In this document: positions 42,587 to 49,757 of the stretch, in pieces
Layout of the letters: each line of letters begins with the position of its first letter
How positions within the stretch are numbered: position 1 is the first letter of the stretch
Source: Acetobacter fabarum
GTDB lineage: Bacteria > Pseudomonadota > Alphaproteobacteria > Acetobacterales > Acetobacteraceae
Reading direction: 5' to 3'
Length of the DNA: 58,166 nucleotides
NCBI RefSeq assembly: GCF_011516925.1
Contig: NZ_WOTG01000013.1
Span: 1 to 58,166, forward strand
The notes under the pieces: generated by a model
Told to the model about the DNA's origin: nothing
Database searches by the model: none
What the model saw: the letters and a program-made list of their open reading frames with translations, nothing else
Position numbers and translations under genes: made by a program

Positions 42587-43527
42587 GGCCCATCCTCCTG
42601 TACGGAGACCGGAACCAGACGCTCTCCGGTCGAGACAAGAAGCCGTGACGAATAGGGGGCGGCATAGGCTGTCACGTCAAACGCGCTGACATGTGCAGTA
42701 GCCGCCGGTGACGACAGTTCGAAGGTAGTGCGGATATACATGATGTTTTTCAGCTTCCACGCACGCAGACGATCAGCGCTCACGCCAGAAACAAGCAGTG
42801 GCACCGCCTCTACGGGCGGAATGCCATCAAGCAGATTGTTCAGGATCGGATCAGAAGTATCTGGCACTGCGCCCAACGTTGAGGCTTGATCTTTTGCGTT
42901 TGGCCCTCTTCGGGTGATCCTGACGGTAAGATCGGCGTCATAGGCGCCCGTGCCCGCGACAATCATGAAGTTGATGGGTTTGGGGGCATCTTTGAGCGTT
43001 ACGAGTATGCCCCCGCGCGGATAACGCGACACCGGGGTGATCTGCAGAACATTGGAGCCAGGCTGCGGCACACAGGCATTGATGCCAACCGCGCGCACGG
43101 TTGTTTTATCGCCGTTCCCTTTGTCGTCGCAGCTTGCAGCCTTGTTGGTGGCCAGATCCCATGCAATTGGCCACGGCTGACCAGTCGCATCCAGAAAGGT
43201 AATCGCTGCGGGATAGCCTTGTGCGAGGCGTATTATGGGAATTTGCGCACCCGGCTCGAAAGATATGTTCAGCGATCGTGAGGTGGGGCTTGCGAGCATA
43301 TGCGGGTCATCTTCCGCATCCAGGGATCTCTGGCCGGTATCGAAGCGGTCATACAGGTTCTGGCGGACTGCAGGCGGTGGCGGCAATGATCCGGCATAGA
43401 TGGGATCAAGGTGCTCGTTTTCCCGGTCGTCGGGGCCGCCGTTCTGGCGAGACTGTGCGAACGCTGTGGAGCATACGCAGGCCATCATGCCCAGCATGAG
43501 CACGAGAGAAATCCTGTTTATACCCAT
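42583..43527 (-). CDS. traN: TraN/DotH (IcmK)-like outer-membrane core protein
   Basis: 314 aa with a signal peptide (SLVLMLGMMACVCSTAFAQ). Conserved parts: PGAQIPIIRLAQGYPAAITFLDATGQPWPIAWD, FMIVAGTGAYDADLTVRI, and DRLRAWKLKNIMYIRTTFEL near the end. DotH forms the outer-membrane ring with DotC and DotD. It overlaps the traM stop by 1 nt. Confidence 0.9.
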   Translation of the reverse strand: MGINRISLVLMLGMMACVCSTAFAQSRQNGGPDDRENEHLDPIYAGSLPPPPAVRQNLYDRFDTGQRSLDAEDDPHMLASPTSRSLNISFEPGAQIPIIRLAQGYPAAITFLDATGQPWPIAWDLATNKAASCDDKGNGDKTTVRAVGINACVPQPGSNVLQITPVSRYPRGGILVTLKDAPKPINFMIVAGTGAYDADLTVRITRRGPNAKDQASTLGAVPDTSDPILNNLLDGIPPVEAVPLLVSGVSADRLRAWKLKNIMYIRTTFELSSPAATAHVSAFDVTAYAAPYSSRLLVSTGERLVPVSVQEDGP

Positions 43528-44165
43528 CAGGATGTTGCCTTGGGCGCGTTGAGCTGTGTGATGATCAGGCCATCGGGGTGAAGCGGATCATTTGTTCTTT
43601 GAATAGTAACCCTTACGGCGAGCACATCAGTTTTTTCACCGGCCGCGTTCGTCCATTTCAGATACATGGGGAATGCGACGTGCCATTCGAACACGCCCCG
43701 CCTGTTCAGGCCTGAACTTTCGATGCTGGCTGCCGTCTTGAGGGCGGCTGTCAGGAGAACCTGTTTGGTGCGGATGAATTCGATATTGCCCGGCCCCTGA
43801 AAAGCCGCTGCCCAACTGTTCCACGCGTCACTGGTGAAATATCCTGCGCAGCTATCGAGATGTTTTCCGTAATCAAGGTAATTGAACGTATAGAGGTTCG
43901 TGACCTTGTCGGCGGTCCAGTTCATGACCTGAGAGTCCGTAAAATACGGCTCATCGGTTACGATCAGTTCGCGCGGCTTTCCAAACGGGTCATGATAGAT
44001 GTGCTGTGGCTTTGGCCGATGTGTGACCTCGTAAAAGAGGGCTGTTGACACAGTGAAACTTTCACAAAGTGCCGCCAGAAGCACGAGAGACAGATAACGG
44101 ATGACCTGCCGGGCGAAGGCTGGATCATTGAGCCGTCTGGTTACGGCGTCATAGGTATTGCGCAT
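43527..44165 (-). CDS. traM: TraM/DotI (IcmL)-like inner-membrane protein
   Basis: 212 aa. N-terminal membrane segment (YLSLVLLAALCESFTVSTALFYE, about 24-45) and periplasmic VirB8-like domain (NWTADKVTNLYTFNYLDYGKHLDSC, then FEWHVAFPMYLKWTNAAGEKTDVLAVRVTIQRTND). DotI is the VirB8-like scaffold. Its ATG lies only 3 nt after the end of the HTH-type gene, so its translation may depend on that gene being read through. Confidence 0.88.
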   Translation of the reverse strand: MRNTYDAVTRRLNDPAFARQVIRYLSLVLLAALCESFTVSTALFYEVTHRPKPQHIYHDPFGKPRELIVTDEPYFTDSQVMNWTADKVTNLYTFNYLDYGKHLDSCAGYFTSDAWNSWAAAFQGPGNIEFIRTKQVLLTAALKTAASIESSGLNRRGVFEWHVAFPMYLKWTNAAGEKTDVLAVRVTIQRTNDPLHPDGLIITQLNAPKATS

Positions 44166-44168
44166 GGT

Positions 44169-44952
44169 TCAGGCGAGGCGGTCGGTATTGAATGCGTGGG
44201 ATACATACTCACCGATCCCTTCGAGGGTGCTGCGACGCCGTGCGAGAAACAGTTTGCCGAGGAAGCTGTAATGGATTTTCCGGACGTCACGGGGGCGCAC
44301 AAAAAATGGCCGCCCTGTAATTTTGCAGATTTTGCGGATTATCTGACTGGCGATTGTATCGTTAACGGGAACGTCCTGAGGGCTGCCCTGTGGGATGTTA
44401 TGTTCCAGGGGAAGTCCTGCGCGTTCAGGGAGTCCGGCACGCCGTGCGGCTTCTGAGACGGCTGTGCGTTTGATACCCAGCATCCGGGCAATGCAGGTGA
44501 CGGAAAACAGGCGTTTCCAGAGATCGGCGAGAAGATCAATCGCCGTGCCATCCCATATCAGTCGTCCGGAAGATGTACGACGGATGGCAGAAAAGTAATC
44601 AGAAAATGCGTGGGAGAGACTTGAGGTTATCCCCAGATTGTGCGGGGGGGGGGGGGGGGGGGGCAAAGGAAAAGCGGTCTTTACCCCCCCGACCGCGGGG
44701 CGGCCCGCCTAACCCAGGGGCCTGAGCCTTGCGGCGTACGGCGCCAAGTGTACGTCCGATCAGTTTTGAAATGAACGGGGCATCCGTTTTTGTGGGATAG
44801 GTCCGGGCGAGATAGAGTTCCTCGTCACGGGACCAGCCGCAGCGCGTTGTCGGCGGACCACCAAAGCCTGTGCCCAGTGCGGTTTGCTGTGTGGTGGGAA
44901 AGCACCACGCCGGTTGCATGGTTTGGGTCGTTCTCCGGAACAGGCTCTGCAC
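44169..44952 (-). CDS. Two-domain HTH-type DNA-binding protein, out of frame at a G20 tract (phase-variable or disrupted)
   Basis: The N-terminal half (44952-44599, GTG 44952 or ATG 44919) contains WSRDEELYLARTYPTKTDAP then ISKLIGRTLGAVRRKAQAPGL, a SANT/GcrA-like helix-turn-helix. The C-terminal half, readable in a different frame from the poly-Pro tract to the stop at 44169, has LLADLWKRLFSVTCIARMLGI then KRTAVSEAARRAGLP, a second domain of the same kind. Both belong to one gene: the frames differ by one base, and losing one G (19 instead of 20) or gaining two restores a ~260-aa protein joined by a proline run. As read here, the N-terminal frame ends at 44599. It is the first gene before traM-traN-traO and the only regulator candidate in the transfer region. 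Either a contingency locus or a homopolymer error. Confidence 0.7.
44644..44663. repeat. Homopolymer of 20 G (20 C on the coding strand)
   Basis: Uninterrupted G20 on the plus strand within the HTH-type gene, encoding prolines in every phase that reads CCC. It is by far the longest mononucleotide run in the window. Confidence 0.9.
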
Positions 44953-44993
44953 TATGTGGGCTCCAGCAATGTCGGAATTGAATATCTACCCTT

Positions 44994-45019
44994 CGTTATC
45001 ATAACGGAATCGTATTCCG
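44994..45019. promoter_or_regulatory. Two overlapping palindromes upstream of the HTH-type gene
   Basis: CGTTAT-C-ATAACG (44994-45006) is followed, sharing its last two bases, by CGGAAT-CGT-ATTCCG (45005-45019). Both are perfect dyads in an otherwise gene-free 280-bp stretch between the regulator and hepT, about 45 bp upstream of the regulator start. Likely operators. Confidence 0.55.
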
Positions 45020-45235
45020 CATCTGTTTTTATCTGTTTTGAACAGGCAGCAAACCGTAACGGAGTTTTATATTCTGTAGATATATTCCCGTTTTCTGCCT
45101 CGGTTCACGTTTGGTCGGGTCTGTCTTGTACTTGGCGCATAGCTGGTGCAGCCCATCCGTGTCCAAAAATTACACGTATTACCCTTCTTATTTTTTGCCG
45201 CCAGTGGAGTGGTTGATAGAATATATCTTCCAGAA

Positions 45236-45598
45236 TTAAGGCCTCTGGATTTCTTTCAGTAATAAATCCAGTTGCTGTCCTAAGGCAGGAAGAGCGTCCC
45301 TCACCGTGTCCCATACCATGCCATAATCAACAGCAAAGTAACCGTGCGCGATACGATTGCGCATGCCGCGCATCGCGCCCCATGGAATGTCTGGGTAGGT
45401 ATGCTTGATCTCCGGCCATGCATTGATAATTTTCGACGCGGCTTCGCCTATAATGATCAGACTCATCACAACAGCCTGTTGGGTTCGCCGATCCTGAAGA
45501 AATTCCTCACGCGACATGGTACCTATGAAGCTGACCGCATCAGCCTGTGCGTCGCGCATGTGAATCAAATAATCCTGAAAACGGAAGGCGCCTCTCAT
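45236..45598 (-). CDS. hepT: HepT-like HEPN toxin
   Basis: 120 aa. HEPN RNase/toxin of the HepT (DUF86) family: the motif MRNRIAHGYF carries Arg80 and His85 (Rx4H) and the family Tyr87. RRTQQAVVMSLIIIGEAASKI is the typical long helix. Its ATG overlaps the antitoxin stop by 4 nt. The antitoxin AMPylates such toxins at the tyrosine following the Rx4H motif. Confidence 0.9.
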   Translation of the reverse strand: MRGAFRFQDYLIHMRDAQADAVSFIGTMSREEFLQDRRTQQAVVMSLIIIGEAASKIINAWPEIKHTYPDIPWGAMRGMRNRIAHGYFAVDYGMVWDTVRDALPALGQQLDLLLKEIQRP

Positions 45599-45885
45599 AC
45601 AGGGCGGGCTTCAGCCAGAACTTTGTCACGAAATCCCACGGGCAATTCGGTAGGTGTCAATAAATCAACACGCACTCCAAGGAGTTCTTCGAGATCGTTC
45701 TGTAGGCCGCCTAGCGCCAACAAGGTTGCACCATTTGGTGCATCGACAAGAATATCCAGATCACTCTGATCATTGTCATGGTGTTTCAGAGCAGAGCCGA
45801 ACACCCGAGGGTTTGTAAGATTCCAGTGTGCCGTTAGCTTCACAATGGCGTCACGATGCAGTGCAAGCACTTCTGATGGGCGCAT
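45595..45885 (-). CDS. mntA: MntA-like nucleotidyltransferase antitoxin
   Basis: 96 aa. Minimal nucleotidyltransferase with FGSALKHHDNDQSDLDILVD: the GS-x10-DxD signature (Gly30, Ser31, Asp42, Asp44). Partner of the adjacent hepT; the two form a toxin-antitoxin pair that could stabilise the plasmid. GGAGAC upstream of the ATG as ribosome binding site. Confidence 0.9.
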   Translation of the reverse strand: MRPSEVLALHRDAIVKLTAHWNLTNPRVFGSALKHHDNDQSDLDILVDAPNGATLLALGGLQNDLEELLGVRVDLLTPTELPVGFRDKVLAEARPV

Positions 45886-45957
45886 GATCCGGTCTCCTCT
45901 TGTTCACTATATCATAAGAGTGACGGCATGTTGTAGCCCTTCCTGAGCACACGTCCG

Positions 45958-45983
45958 CCGTCACAACGGCCGAGCGCATACTG
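45958..45983 (+). promoter_or_regulatory. Bipartite motif site 5 (upstream of the traW-traY operon)
   Basis: Plus strand CCGTCACAAC-N10-ATACTG, spacer GGCCGAGCGC. It ends 28 nt before the ATG at 46012. Confidence 0.65.
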
Positions 45984-46011
45984 ACTTTGTGAAACCTCAC
46001 AAGGACAGACC

Positions 46012-46176
46012 ATGCCCGATACTCAATCTGTAGCCAAAAAGGCTTCCCCCACGCCCGAGTGGCTTACCTCTGGGTATGCCCAGCGTATTCTCGACACCAT
46101 CACCTTTCCGGGTGATGCACCTCCCATTGCAGTTTCGTCTCCTGAACAGGCACAGCAGAAGGAGACGACATCATGA
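46012..46176 (+). CDS. Small unknown protein opening the traW-traY operon
   Basis: 54 aa (MPDTQSVAKKASPTPEWLTS...). AAGGA lies 6 nt before the ATG and the stop overlaps the next ATG (ATGA), so it appears to be a real, coupled leader gene. The product is hydrophilic with a Gln-rich end. No family recognised; it may simply couple translation. Confidence 0.6.
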   Translation: MPDTQSVAKKASPTPEWLTSGYAQRILDTITFPGDAPPIAVSSPEQAQQKETTS

Positions 46177-46727
46177 GATGGGGGCCTGTATCGCGACTGG
46201 TCCTTGGCGCTTCGGGGTGGCTGGTTGTCTCGGCCGGCGTTGCCTCAGCCGCGTCTGAAGGCTGTCAGGCGCTGGTTCAGGCTGCGGCAACAGGTGCCGC
46301 AGCCCAGATGAAGGCTGATGACTCCCTGATCAAGATGCCGGAATCAGTGACCAAATTTACCTGTCTCGATAGCTTCTTTAACGGTGTCGGTCTGGACATG
46401 CTGAGCAATGGTCTTAGCGCGCAATCCATCGCCCGCAGTGCCATGGGAAAGATCTGCAGCCAGCTCAGTTCGGCATGGGACAGCTTGCAAGGCACCGTAG
46501 AATGCGGCCTGACCCTCACCGGGCCGGATACAAACTTTGACCTTGGCCTTGGCTCTGGAACTGTCTGCCCGACGGTGAACTTCGGTGGTGGTGGCGACAC
46601 GCTGATCAGCAGCGGAACCAATGGATCGGGCACGAACCATTGGGATGTGAATGGCACCCTGCAGTTGCCTGACGGCTACAAGCTGGGCGATGCGGCCAAG
46701 GCTTTCGGCCTTTCGGGGGGTGACTGA
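46173..46727 (+). CDS. Secreted protein of the transfer operon, TraV-position
   Basis: 184 aa with a signal peptide (LVLGASGWLVVSAGVASAA) and mature Cys residues (EGCQALV, FTCLDSF, GKICSQL, VECGLTL, GTVCPTV) suggesting disulfides. The C-terminal third is Gly/Ser-rich. Its place before traW corresponds to traV in R64-type gene order, but homology cannot be proven. The gene is coupled to the small gene before and lies 2 nt from the next. Confidence 0.65.
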   Translation: MRWGPVSRLVLGASGWLVVSAGVASAASEGCQALVQAAATGAAAQMKADDSLIKMPESVTKFTCLDSFFNGVGLDMLSNGLSAQSIARSAMGKICSQLSSAWDSLQGTVECGLTLTGPDTNFDLGLGSGTVCPTVNFGGGGDTLISSGTNGSGTNHWDVNGTLQLPDGYKLGDAAKAFGLSGGD

Positions 46728-46729
46728 GC

Positions 46730-47902
46730 ATGTCACGACCGTCTTCCCGATTAGGGCTGGTTTTGATCCTCGCAGGTGGTTTGTTTCTGGGCCAGATGGC
46801 CGCGCCCCGTCCAGCGCAGGCTTTCGGATTTGATATTGGCCCTATTGTGGCTGCAATAGCTGCCGCTCAAAGCGCCATCACCACAGTCACATCGACCGCT
46901 CAGAAAGTTCTTAATGGGTCGCTGGGTTTGCTTAATGACAAGCTGGGGATGGGGTTCAACCAGATCACCAATTACCTGAAGGGCCAAATTGGCGCACAGC
47001 AGCAGATCGCAGACGCCAATAACATGTTGCAGGCGCAACTCGCCAAGGAAGTGCGCCATGCGGAAATTCAGGATCTGCATGCGGTAAATCGCCAGGACTG
47101 TTTGAACCTCGAAGGAGGACAGGCTCAGATTGTCGCAGCCCGCCAATCCAGTGATGTCGCGTTAGCGCTCGACGTTGCCAAGGGAGCGCGCACACGTGCT
47201 GAAAAAGGTACGCCGTCCTGGGCTGGCGGCGGGCAGGGGGCGCAAGCCAACAACAACGCCCATTTTGGCAAATACTGCGATGATGCGGAAGCTGACGCAG
47301 GGCTGTGCAAACTTGCCGACACTACGATGAAGGGGGCGGATGAGGCGGCGACCAGCATGTTTACGCCGTCTGTTTATACCGGTCAGGACGCTATTGATCG
47401 GGCAAATGCCTATGCCGTCACCCTGATCGAACCGGTTGCCCCGGCGGCGCAGCGCGGTAGCGCCATCACCTCCACACAGGGGCAGCAGCTTATGCCGTTC
47501 CGTCGCTCCTATAACGCGGCGATGCATCTGGCGCACATGATCGTTGATCATGTCCTCAGTCAACGCGCTGAGACCATCACTCTGACGGCCGCCCAGAAGG
47601 CGGAAGCCCAGCGTGAGGGGCTCACGACATCAGACAAGGGGTCATCGTGGCAGGCAACAGAGCTGGAGATTAACCGGAAGTATTCCGGCACGGACTGGCA
47701 GGCCGATTTGCAGGCGATGTCATCTGAAAAGTCCGTTCTGATCCAGATCGCCCTTCTGGATGCCCAGCGTAACTGGCTCCTGTGGAACACCTACAAACTC
47801 CAGGAAATGACCGCAGTCGCGGATGCCAAACGCCTTGCGATCGAGGCTGATGAAGCCCTCAGCCGTCATTCTACCGGCGCTCTGCCGGTTCCTTCTCCCT
47901 AA
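46730..47902 (+). CDS. traW: TraW-like/VirB5-like periplasmic transfer protein
   Basis: 390 aa. Signal peptide (LVLILAGGLFLGQMAAPRPAQA), then an amphipathic helix FGFDIGPIVAAIAAAQSAITT and helix-rich regions with Cys residues (NRQDCLNLEGG, FGKYCDDAEADAGLCKLAD), a pattern seen in VirB5-like minor pilus or tip proteins and TraW of IncI plasmids. The C-terminal ~60 residues (LLDAQRNWLLWNTYKLQEMTAV) are helical. Assigned to traW by position and general type; not certain. Confidence 0.6.
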   Translation: MSRPSSRLGLVLILAGGLFLGQMAAPRPAQAFGFDIGPIVAAIAAAQSAITTVTSTAQKVLNGSLGLLNDKLGMGFNQITNYLKGQIGAQQQIADANNMLQAQLAKEVRHAEIQDLHAVNRQDCLNLEGGQAQIVAARQSSDVALALDVAKGARTRAEKGTPSWAGGGQGAQANNNAHFGKYCDDAEADAGLCKLADTTMKGADEAATSMFTPSVYTGQDAIDRANAYAVTLIEPVAPAAQRGSAITSTQGQQLMPFRRSYNAAMHLAHMIVDHVLSQRAETITLTAAQKAEAQREGLTTSDKGSSWQATELEINRKYSGTDWQADLQAMSSEKSVLIQIALLDAQRNWLLWNTYKLQEMTAVADAKRLAIEADEALSRHSTGALPVPSP

Positions 47903-47918
47903 GACATAAGGAAACACC

Positions 47919-49754
47919 ATGTCCGATACACTCTCGGCCGTGCAGCCCACGGCGACCCCTTCCTCAACCATCAGCGGCGTGCTGCAGGCAATGGGGCAGC
48001 AGCAGCAGTCCGTGCCTGAAGACCAGCGTGGGCTGGCGGAGCGGCTGAAAGAGTTGCAGGAGCAGCTCGAAAACGATCCTTCATTGGAGAACGACCCGAA
48101 ATTCGCCACTCATGTCGCCTGGCTGATGCAGGACTGGCCGAAATTCAGTGGCACGGGGCAGGGGGTGCAGGTGTCCCCGCTTCTGCAGGCAGGACTGACC
48201 TCAATGGCGGGTCAGTATCCCGGCATGAGCAATCCGCAGATGGCTTCCATGCTCCAGCAGACTGCTTCCATGAATGACCGCCAGCTTGTCGCGGATATTC
48301 GTAATGCCAGCGTGGAGCTGGGCTCCTTGCCGGCGGAACAGCAGACCTCTTTTCTGATTACGGCCGGGGTAAACGCCCTTGAGGCCAGAGCGGCGCAGGC
48401 CGGTGTCGCGCCCGCACCACAGCCGTCTCCTGTTGTCCAACCTGCTCCTGTCCCTCAGGCCGCGCCAGCCGTGGCGCCATCGGCGTCCGTGGTCGCTCCT
48501 GAAGTTGTTTCAGAAAATGTTGCACAGGCTGGCCCAGCTGTCGCTCAGTCCGAGCCCGGCGTTGTGGAGCCGGTGTCTGCGGTTGCGGCGAGCGTTGTCG
48601 CCGAAAGCACCACGCAGGCGGCGTCTCATGAGGCGACAGTTGATCCGCGACAGGAGGTGGGTGAGACCGTGCGACCTGCCAGCGAGCCAGACGTGGACCA
48701 GGATGATCCCTCACACGGCCATGCTTCCATGAATATTCCGTTTGGTGACGAAAACGGTAATCCTGTCTCCCGTGCTGGCGAAGCAGTAGAAGCGCCGGGA
48801 GGAGAGCCGAAGGTACAGGCTTCACAGGACGGCAGCCAGACTTCCAGAGAGCAAAAAGCCCAAGCGGGCATTAGTGCTCGGCAGGAAAGCGATATCCGCA
48901 ACAATGACATGAACAACCAACAGGAAGCCCAAAATACCCCCCCTGAGCAGCAGCAAGGGACTCAGCAGAAGCCGCCGGAGCAGACCAACGGGCAAAAGGA
49001 GCAACAAGGCACCCAAAGTCAGACACAGAATAAAGAGATGGAACTCGAGCAATTAGGGGCCAAAGCTACATCTGTAGAACAGGCGGAGACTACGGCCCAA
49101 GCGCAGCCCAAACAGGCCCAACCGGCGCAGGCTCCCGTGGGTAGTCTGGCGGGACATGCCGTGTCCAAGGTGGCCAATGCTGCCAGATCGTGGTTTGCCA
49201 ATCAGGCCGTCGCATCTGACCAGCGCCGGATCGATAGTCTGGTCGCAACGGTAGACAGTAACATCCGTACAGCCGACACGAATTATCAGGACCTCAAGCA
49301 GACCGCTGCGCCCTTTTTTAAAAAAATGGAAGAAACAGCCAGACAGGAAGGCGTTAAACCTGCTGCACTGATTGCCAGCATGGGTGAGGGCGGCAAGCAT
49401 CATGGCCTGTGGCAGGAGTTCGAGAAGCTTCGCCTGTCCGATGAACGGGTAGGCAAGGCTTACAGTGACCTGGGCCACACACTGCAGAATATGCGTCTCA
49501 ACCTTGGCTCTCTGCAGAGTGAGGCCGCTGAACGCGGTGCGACCAACGCCCAGTCCGTTGTCGAGGTCGAAGAGAGGGCCGGCCAGAAAGCCATGGAGAT
49601 GGAGGACGTGCCCGGTCGCAATCCCGGCGAGAGTCTGATCAAGAACATCGGGGGCGCACTCGAACGCATCATGGAGAAGGTGAAGGCGCGTTTTTTGGCC
49701 CTCACCCAGGGACGTGAGCAGGGGCGCGATAACAGCCCGTCCATGGGAGCCTGA
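47919..49754 (+). CDS. Large Gln/Pro/Ala-rich protein of unknown function in TraX position
   Basis: 611 aa, AAGGAAAC before the ATG. Residues 1-155 are helical (AERLKELQEQLENDPSLEND); 155-410 are low-complexity Pro/Val/Ala- and Gln-rich (NNQQEAQNTPPEQQQG), probably disordered; 410-600 are again helical (ADQRRIDSLVATVDSNIRTA-like, KKMEETARQEGVKPAALIASMGEGGKHHGLW). No signal or membrane segment, so probably cytoplasmic. It sits between traW and traY, where R64 has traX, but it is much larger. A scaffold, substrate or structural protein are possibilities; none is shown. Confidence 0.6.
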   Translation: MSDTLSAVQPTATPSSTISGVLQAMGQQQQSVPEDQRGLAERLKELQEQLENDPSLENDPKFATHVAWLMQDWPKFSGTGQGVQVSPLLQAGLTSMAGQYPGMSNPQMASMLQQTASMNDRQLVADIRNASVELGSLPAEQQTSFLITAGVNALEARAAQAGVAPAPQPSPVVQPAPVPQAAPAVAPSASVVAPEVVSENVAQAGPAVAQSEPGVVEPVSAVAASVVAESTTQAASHEATVDPRQEVGETVRPASEPDVDQDDPSHGHASMNIPFGDENGNPVSRAGEAVEAPGGEPKVQASQDGSQTSREQKAQAGISARQESDIRNNDMNNQQEAQNTPPEQQQGTQQKPPEQTNGQKEQQGTQSQTQNKEMELEQLGAKATSVEQAETTAQAQPKQAQPAQAPVGSLAGHAVSKVANAARSWFANQAVASDQRRIDSLVATVDSNIRTADTNYQDLKQTAAPFFKKMEETARQEGVKPAALIASMGEGGKHHGLWQEFEKLRLSDERVGKAYSDLGHTLQNMRLNLGSLQSEAAERGATNAQSVVEVEERAGQKAMEMEDVPGRNPGESLIKNIGGALERIMEKVKARFLALTQGREQGRDNSPSMGA

Positions 49755-49757
49755 GCC

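Noticed and set aside
44169..44666. Independent short gene starting at the poly-C tract
   Set aside because: The only start is a TTG directly before the homopolymer without ribosome binding site; the domain pairing with the upstream half argues for one frameshifted gene.
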